Assembly: GCA_030016455.1 (NCBI GenBank)
Contig: JASEJH010000027.1
Span: 1,369-10,476 of the forward strand
DNA: 9,108 bases
Source: Thermoanaerobacteraceae bacterium
Lineage (GTDB): Bacteria > Bacillota > Desulfotomaculia > Desulfotomaculales > Ammonificaceae
Reading direction: 5' to 3'
In this document: in pieces, positions 5,462 through 9,108 of the stretch
Layout of the letters: the number at the start of each line of letters is the position of its first letter
How positions within the stretch are numbered: position 1 is the first letter of the stretch
Translations under genes and position numbers: made by a program
The notes under the pieces: generated by a model
What the model was told of the DNA's origin: nothing
What the model saw: the letters and a program-made list of their open reading frames with translations, nothing else
Database searches by the model: none

Positions 5462-6225
5462 TGACGACTCTCCCCCGCGTAGATCTTGTAGAAAGCCGGA
5501 TCGGCGAGCACCCTGGCCGGCTCTCCGGCGAGCGCGATCCGGCCGGCGTCCATCAGGTAAACATGCTGGGCATGGTCAAGCAGCATTTCCAAGCGGTGCT
5601 CAATGATTAAAAGGGTGAGCCGCTTTTCCCGCCGGAGCCGTTCGAGGGTGGCATAAATTTTTCGCCCGAGTACGGGGTTGACCCCGGCGGCCGGCTCGTC
5701 CAGCAGCAGCATTACCGGGTCGGCCATCAGCGCCCGGCCGATTTCCAGGAGCTTGCGCTGCCCGCCCGAAAGTTCGCCGGCCGGTTTAAGCGCCAGCGGC
5801 GTGAGTTCGACCAGTTCGAGAACGGCACGGGCCTTTTCGGCTAATTTTATTTCTTCCTCCTGCCAGTGCCGGCGGCGAAAAAGCGCGGTACCGAAGTTTT
5901 CGCCGCTCCGGCGCCCCGTGGCCAGCAGAAGGTTGTCGAGGACGGTCAGCCGCGAAAAAAGCCGCGGAAGCTGGAAAGCAAGCGCCAGGCCCTTGCTGTA
6001 AACCCGGTAGGCCGGCAGGCAGGTAATCGGCTCGCCCCGGAAGTAGACTTCGCCGGCATCCGGCCGCAGGAGACCGTAAACCACGTGGAAAAAGGTGGTC
6101 TTGCCGCTGCCGTTCGGACCAACCAGGCCGGTGATCGTTCCTTCCTTCACCGTCAGGCTGGTTTCGTTTAAAACGCGCAGGCCGCCGAAATTTTTTACGA
6201 GCCGGTCGGCAACAAAAAAGTCCAC
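5449..6225 (-). CDS. livG: Branched-chain amino acid-type ABC transporter ATP-binding protein LivG
   Basis: The partner ATPase of LivF. It has 258 aa from GTG 6225, with AAAGGGGG upstream. Motifs in order: Walker A GPNGSGKTT (36-44), Q-loop Gln85 in AFQLPRLFSRLTV, signature LSGGQRKLLEIGRALM (from 152), Walker B VMLLLDEP (171-178, Glu177), the usual LivG D-loop AAGVNP, and switch His210 in IIEH. The C-terminal extension with GEPARVLADPAFYKIYAG is typical of LivG. The gene starts 18 nt after the livM stop and overlaps livF, so it sits inside one transcription unit. No anomalies. Confidence 0.95.
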   Translation of the reverse strand: MDFFVADRLVKNFGGLRVLNETSLTVKEGTITGLVGPNGSGKTTFFHVVYGLLRPDAGEVYFRGEPITCLPAYRVYSKGLALAFQLPRLFSRLTVLDNLLLATGRRSGENFGTALFRRRHWQEEEIKLAEKARAVLELVELTPLALKPAGELSGGQRKLLEIGRALMADPVMLLLDEPAAGVNPVLGRKIYATLERLRREKRLTLLIIEHRLEMLLDHAQHVYLMDAGRIALAGEPARVLADPAFYKIYAGESRQWQS

Positions 6226-6243
6226 GTTTGCGCCCCCTTTGTA

Positions 6244-7167
6244 TTAAGCGCTTGGTGCATTTTGAAACATCCTGCGGGCGGCGGTTTTTACCGGGCCTTC
6301 CGGAAGCAAGCCCTGCGGTCGGTACAGGAGAATCAGGATGATCAGCAGGCCGAAAAGGATGAACTGCAGGTTGTTCGGATCTACCGGGAGCGTCAGGTAG
6401 TCCTTAAGAATCCTGGTGCCCCGGTTGAGAAGCTCCACCAGCAGTGCGCCCACCAGGGCGCCCCAGTTGTTGCCCGGCCCGCCCAGGATGAGCATAATCC
6501 AGACGAAAAAGGTGACCAGGGGCAGGAACATGTAAGGGTCGATGAAAGACATATATTGTGCAAAAAGCCCGCCCGCCACCCCGGCGATGGCGGAACCGGC
6601 CGTCAGGACGCCGAGCTTGTAGAGTACGGTGTTTTTGCCGAGCGCCTGCACGGCGACGTCGTCTTCCCGGATGCCCCGAAGAATGCGGCCGTATGGGGAA
6701 TGGGCAAGGAGTTGCGCCAGAAGAAAGGCTGCTGCCAAGCAACAGAGGACGAGCAGGACGTTGGCCACCGCCAAAGACCGCATCGAACCCAGGGGAGCAA
6801 AGGCGGACGGCACCCAGATCCCCCGTACCCCGCCGGCGATTCCCTCCTCGGCCTTGATGATGATGCGCAGAATCTCGCCGAAGGAAAGGGTGACGATCGC
6901 CAGGTAATCCTCCCGCAGGCGCAGGGCGGGGAAAGTGACCAGGATTCCGGTGATTCCCGCCACCGCCGCTCCACCGGTGAGGCAGAGGTAGAACGGAAGC
7001 TGCTGGTTAGCCAGCAGGGCGTAGGTGTAAGCACCGGCCATGAAAAAGGCCACTTTACCGAAGTTCCCGAGCCCGGTAAAACCGTATTCCAGGTTCAGGC
7101 TGACGGTGAGCAGGGCAAAGATACCTACGAAAACCAGGGTGTCAAAGACGTAAAAGAGCGGGTCCAA
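6244..7167 (-). CDS. livM: Branched-chain amino acid-type ABC transporter permease LivM
   Basis: One half of the membrane channel. It has 307 aa from TTG 7167. The site GAGGTGA lies 4 nt upstream and overlaps the livH stop codon, which couples the two genes. The protein is mostly hydrophobic helix. Family marks are the N-terminal SLNLEYGFTGLGNFGKVAFFMAGAY pattern (from 23), the cytoplasmic ATPase-contact loop SPYGRILRGIREDD then VAVQALG (157-177), the GGPGNNWGALVGA segment (229-241), and the C-terminal YRPQGLLPE (282-290) usual for LivM. Length and order of elements are normal. Confidence 0.94.
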   Translation of the reverse strand: MDPLFYVFDTLVFVGIFALLTVSLNLEYGFTGLGNFGKVAFFMAGAYTYALLANQQLPFYLCLTGGAAVAGITGILVTFPALRLREDYLAIVTLSFGEILRIIIKAEEGIAGGVRGIWVPSAFAPLGSMRSLAVANVLLVLCCLAAAFLLAQLLAHSPYGRILRGIREDDVAVQALGKNTVLYKLGVLTAGSAIAGVAGGLFAQYMSFIDPYMFLPLVTFFVWIMLILGGPGNNWGALVGALLVELLNRGTRILKDYLTLPVDPNNLQFILFGLLIILILLYRPQGLLPEGPVKTAARRMFQNAPSA

Positions 7168-7171
7168 GCCT

Positions 7172-8041
7172 TCACCTCGCCAATCCCTTCGGTCGGACGA
7201 TCAGAACCAGAATCAGCACCAGGAACGCAATGGCCATCCGGTACTCGGTGGACAACCCCACGGCCTGGAGCAAAACCACGCCGAAGTTCTCCACCAATCC
7301 CAAAATAAAAGCGGCCGCAATCAGGCCGTAAAAGCTGCCGATGCCACCCAGAATAACGGCGGCAAACACTATCAGCAGGATGTCCCACCCAAGCATCGGA
7401 AAGAGCTGGGTGTCGGCTGCCCGGAAGACTCCGGCCACCCCGGCCAGGGCGGCGCCGGTGAACCAGGTGAAGAGTATCACCCGGTCGGAATTAATCCCGG
7501 AAACCAGTGCCAGTTCAGGGTTGCTGGCAATGGCCCTGATGGCTTTCCCGGTTTTGGTGTGGGTCAAGAGGAAGTGGAGGCTGGTTCCGGTAAGCAGGGC
7601 GGCGCCGACGAGGTAGAGCCAGAGGGCCGTTACCCTGATACCGCCGAGTTCGAACGCGGACCAGACCGGTTGGTAGGAGAGGGCCGACCAGGACCACACC
7701 TCGCCGATGGCGTAACGGATGACGTATCCGAGGGCGATGGAGGCGATCATCAGAGGGATAAGCGCCGCTTTCCGGTCAATCAGCGGGCGAAAGCAGAAGC
7801 GATAGCTCACGACGCTTAGGATGCCGGAAGCGAAAAAAGCCGTTATCAAGGCGACCGGCAGGCTGCCGTCGGCCCGCTGGAGAAAGAGGTAGCCGATGTA
7901 GCCTCCAAAGGTGATAAACTCGGCGTACGCAAAATTGGGGAACCGTGAAAGCCCGTACGTGAGGGTCAGGCCTGTTCCGGCGAGAAGATAGAGACTACCG
8001 GTAACGGCGGCATTGAAGAAGATTTGACCGGTGTCGAACAT
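7172..8041 (-). CDS. livH: Branched-chain amino acid-type ABC transporter permease LivH
   Basis: The other half of the membrane channel and the first gene of the operon. It has 289 aa from ATG 8041, with TAGGAG placed 6 nt upstream. Hallmarks are the N-terminal GSLYLLAGTGLTLTYG (15-30), FPNFAYAEFITFGGYIG (34-50), the ATPase-contact loop THTKTGKAIRAIASNPE then LALVSGIN (160-184), the FAAVILGGIGSFYG segment (226-239) and the C-terminal VRPKGL (282-287). It is followed after 4 nt by livM. Its 5' side faces the YetF-family gene across 116 bp. Confidence 0.94.
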   Translation of the reverse strand: MFDTGQIFFNAAVTGSLYLLAGTGLTLTYGLSRFPNFAYAEFITFGGYIGYLFLQRADGSLPVALITAFFASGILSVVSYRFCFRPLIDRKAALIPLMIASIALGYVIRYAIGEVWSWSALSYQPVWSAFELGGIRVTALWLYLVGAALLTGTSLHFLLTHTKTGKAIRAIASNPELALVSGINSDRVILFTWFTGAALAGVAGVFRAADTQLFPMLGWDILLIVFAAVILGGIGSFYGLIAAAFILGLVENFGVVLLQAVGLSTEYRMAIAFLVLILVLIVRPKGLAR

Positions 8042-8091
8042 CTTCCGCTCCTATCAGCTTTTTTCTGACTCTGACGGTTCCCTGGTGCGGA

Positions 8092-8120
8092 TTGATATCT
8101 CTGTCAGGATAACATAAAAA
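8092..8120 (+). promoter_or_regulatory. Candidate promoter for the YetF-family gene
   Basis: TTGATA (8092-8097, five of six) and TAAAAA (8115-8120, four of six) with a 17-bp spacer. It overlaps the candidate livH promoter on the other strand, so the two may compete. Confidence 0.35.
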
Positions 8121-8133
8121 GAGAGATTTGCAA
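8106..8133 (-). promoter_or_regulatory. Candidate promoter for the livHMGF operon
   Basis: Minus strand: TTGCAA (8133-8128), a 16-bp spacer, and TATCCT (8111-8106) preceded by TGT, an extended -10. The start would be near 8099, about 58 nt before livH. Both hexamers match at only four of six positions. Confidence 0.35.
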
Positions 8134-8157
8134 AGAGGCTGCACGGGGTGGATGCCG

Positions 8158-8865
8158 GTGTTGATGATTTTTTACCGCACGGTACTGATTTATTTTGTTT
8201 TATTGCTCGTGATGCGGTTGATGGGCAAACGGGAAATCGGGCAGCTTTCCGCCTTTGACTTCGTCGTGGCGATAGTCATCGCCGAGGTGGCCGCGCTGCC
8301 GATGCTGCAGCCGGAAATCCCGCTGCTGCGGGGTCTTTTGCCGCTCGTTACCCTGGTGGTGCTGGAAATCGCCTTTTCCTACGCGGCGCTGTACAACCGC
8401 CGGTTCAGGTGCCTGATGTGCGGCGAGCCGCAACTGGTGATTCGGGACGGGCAAATCTTGCACCGGGAAATGCGGCGCGCGCGGTATAACCTGGATGACC
8501 TGCTGAGCCAGCTCCGGGAGAAGGGGTATCCCGACCCGGCGGAGGTAATGTGTGCGGTTCTGGAGAACTCAGGGCGGCTCAGTGTGGTGCCGCGCGGGGA
8601 AAACAAGCCGGTCACTCGGGGAGATTTGGGGCTGGAGGGAGGCACTGCCGGTTTGCCTTGCATTCTCGTCGCGGACGGGGAGGTGCTGGAACGGGATCTT
8701 GCGGTTGCAGGCCTGGACCGGGCCTGGCTGGAAAGCGAGCTCAAGAGGCGCGGTCTGAATCTGCCCCAGGTTTTTCTGGCCAGCCTTTCGCCGGACGGGA
8801 GGCTTTTTGTGAGTTCCCGGGAAGGATTTGACAGGGGAGCGGCGAAAAAAAACGAAATGACGTAG
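8158..8865 (+). CDS. YetF/DUF421-family membrane protein
   Basis: The preferred start is GTG 8158, 6 nt after GGGGTGG (8145-8151). ATG 8152 is too close to that site, and TTG 8128 would add residues unlike the family. The protein has 235 aa. Three TM helices (about 3-20, 34-52, 58-77) carry the family core LMRLMGKREIGQLSAFDF-like pattern (here VMRLMGKREIGQLSAFDFV, 18-36) and IAEVAALPM (41-49). The cytoplasmic part has VIRDGQI then RRARYNLDDLLSQLREKG (106-123), VLENSGRLSVV (134-144), and a C-terminal subdomain with ILVADGEVLERDL, AWLESELKRRG and SPDGRLFVS. Members occur widely in spore-forming Firmicutes, and relatives (YetF, 2Duf) have been linked to the spore inner membrane and resistance. 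The role here is unproven. It stands alone, divergent from livH, and no terminator is visible after it. Confidence 0.88.
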   Translation: MLMIFYRTVLIYFVLLLVMRLMGKREIGQLSAFDFVVAIVIAEVAALPMLQPEIPLLRGLLPLVTLVVLEIAFSYAALYNRRFRCLMCGEPQLVIRDGQILHREMRRARYNLDDLLSQLREKGYPDPAEVMCAVLENSGRLSVVPRGENKPVTRGDLGLEGGTAGLPCILVADGEVLERDLAVAGLDRAWLESELKRRGLNLPQVFLASLSPDGRLFVSSREGFDRGAAKKNEMT

Positions 8866-8893
8866 AAGGTCGGGGGTTAGAATTCAGGAACTG

Positions 8894-8956
8894 GAAGCCA
8901 GAAGCCGGAAGTCAGAAGTCAGAAGTCAGAAGTCAGAAGTCAGAAGTCAGAAGTCA
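8894..8956 (+). repeat. GAAGTCA heptanucleotide tandem array
   Basis: Seven perfect GAAGTCA units (8908-8956) are preceded by two degenerate units, GAAGCCA and GAAGCCG (8894-8907), and followed by a partial GAAGAAAG. The array begins 28 bp after the stop of the YetF-family gene. The 7-nt period rules out a coding repeat. Identical neighbouring units suggest recent growth by slippage. Confidence 0.92.
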
Positions 8957-8987
8957 GAAGAAAGAAACCCCGAGCCTTGAGTCGGTG

Positions 8988-9019
8988 TAACGATATAACG
9001 GTTGGACGGTTCAAGTTTT
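8988..9019 (+). repeat. Degenerate 8-nt periodic tract
   Basis: The sequence reads TAACGATA, TAACGGTT, GGACGGTT, CAAGTTTT in register. The first three units share an ACG core. The tract lies in the gene-free tail between the heptad array and the terminal hairpin. It is short, so chance is possible. Confidence 0.3.
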
Positions 9020-9059
9020 AATTACAGACTTAGAAGCTGTACCCGCAAACTTAAACGTA

Positions 9060-9080
9060 GAACGGACCCTAAAGGTCCGT
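9060..9080 (+). repeat. Hairpin shared with the ssrA leader (copy 2)
   Basis: ACGGACC (9062-9068) pairs perfectly with GGTCCGT (9074-9080) around CTAAA. The core 9060-9078 is the second copy of the element at 1188-1206. No T-tract follows, so it is not an intrinsic terminator. Confidence 0.6.
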
Positions 9081-9091
9081 CAGGTTAAACT

Positions 9092-9105
9092 GAACTTCGA
9101 ACCGC
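9092..9105 (+). repeat. Start of a GAAC heptad tract at the window edge
   Basis: GAACTTC and GAACCGC are adjacent 7-nt units (9092-9098, 9099-9105), of the same type as the tract at 1152-1191, and are followed by GAC at the window end. The array probably continues beyond the window. Confidence 0.4.
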
Positions 9106-9108
9106 GAC

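Noticed and set aside
6262..7308. 348-aa plus-strand open frame over livM and livH
   Set aside because: Both permeases on the other strand have full family motifs and ribosome sites. This frame is charged low-complexity sequence without a recognisable domain.
8894..8956. CRISPR array
   Set aside because: The units are 7 nt and contiguous, with no spacers and no cas genes nearby.

Overview
The window looks like chromosome from a GC-rich, spore-former-type anaerobic Firmicute (Desulfotomaculum/Moorella-like clostridia). This rests on strong purine-rich ribosome binding sites, frequent GTG and TTG starts, sigma-A-like promoters, a Gram-positive-style lipoprotein binding protein and a YetF-family protein. 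The taxonomic call is inference from style and gene content. I see no rRNA, tRNA, insertion sequence, phage gene or CRISPR array.

Layout. (1) 2-475 (+): the end of a gene whose fold resembles an HD-domain phosphohydrolase but whose His-Asp metal motif is gone. (2) 509-1629 (+): the trans-translation block. It has a good sigma-A promoter, smpB, a heptad-repeat spacer, a complete one-piece tmRNA gene (ssrA, encoded tag ANRNELALAA) and an intrinsic terminator. (3) 1833-3314 (+): a two-TM, chemoreceptor-like protein that lacks the normal CheA/CheW-binding hairpin tip. (4) 3334-8041 (-): a complete branched-chain amino acid type ABC transporter in the order livH-livM-livG-livF-livK. The four membrane and ATPase genes are tightly packed or overlapping. 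The binding-protein gene comes last, after a 157-bp gap that holds its own candidate promoter and an inverted repeat, and it ends at a strong terminator. (5) 8158-8865 (+): a YetF/DUF421 membrane protein, divergent from livH. (6) 8866-9108: a gene-free tail of short tandem repeats and a hairpin.

How the genes work together. SmpB and tmRNA form the ribosome-rescue system, and their adjacency suggests co-expression. LivK captures the substrate outside the membrane, LivH and LivM form the channel, and LivG and LivF power it. The chemoreceptor-like gene is convergent with the transporter, and I see no evidence of a functional link.

The least ordinary material is intergenic. The spacers around smpB/ssrA and at the window end both carry 7-nt periodic repeats (GAAGTCA, GAACTTN and degenerate forms) and a near-identical 19-nt hairpin, GAACGGACC-YYAAR-GGTCC. 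These look like copies of a composite dispersed repeat. The protein leads are the tip-less chemoreceptor, the HD pseudoenzyme and an odd D-loop in LivF. I found no convincing new multi-gene system.
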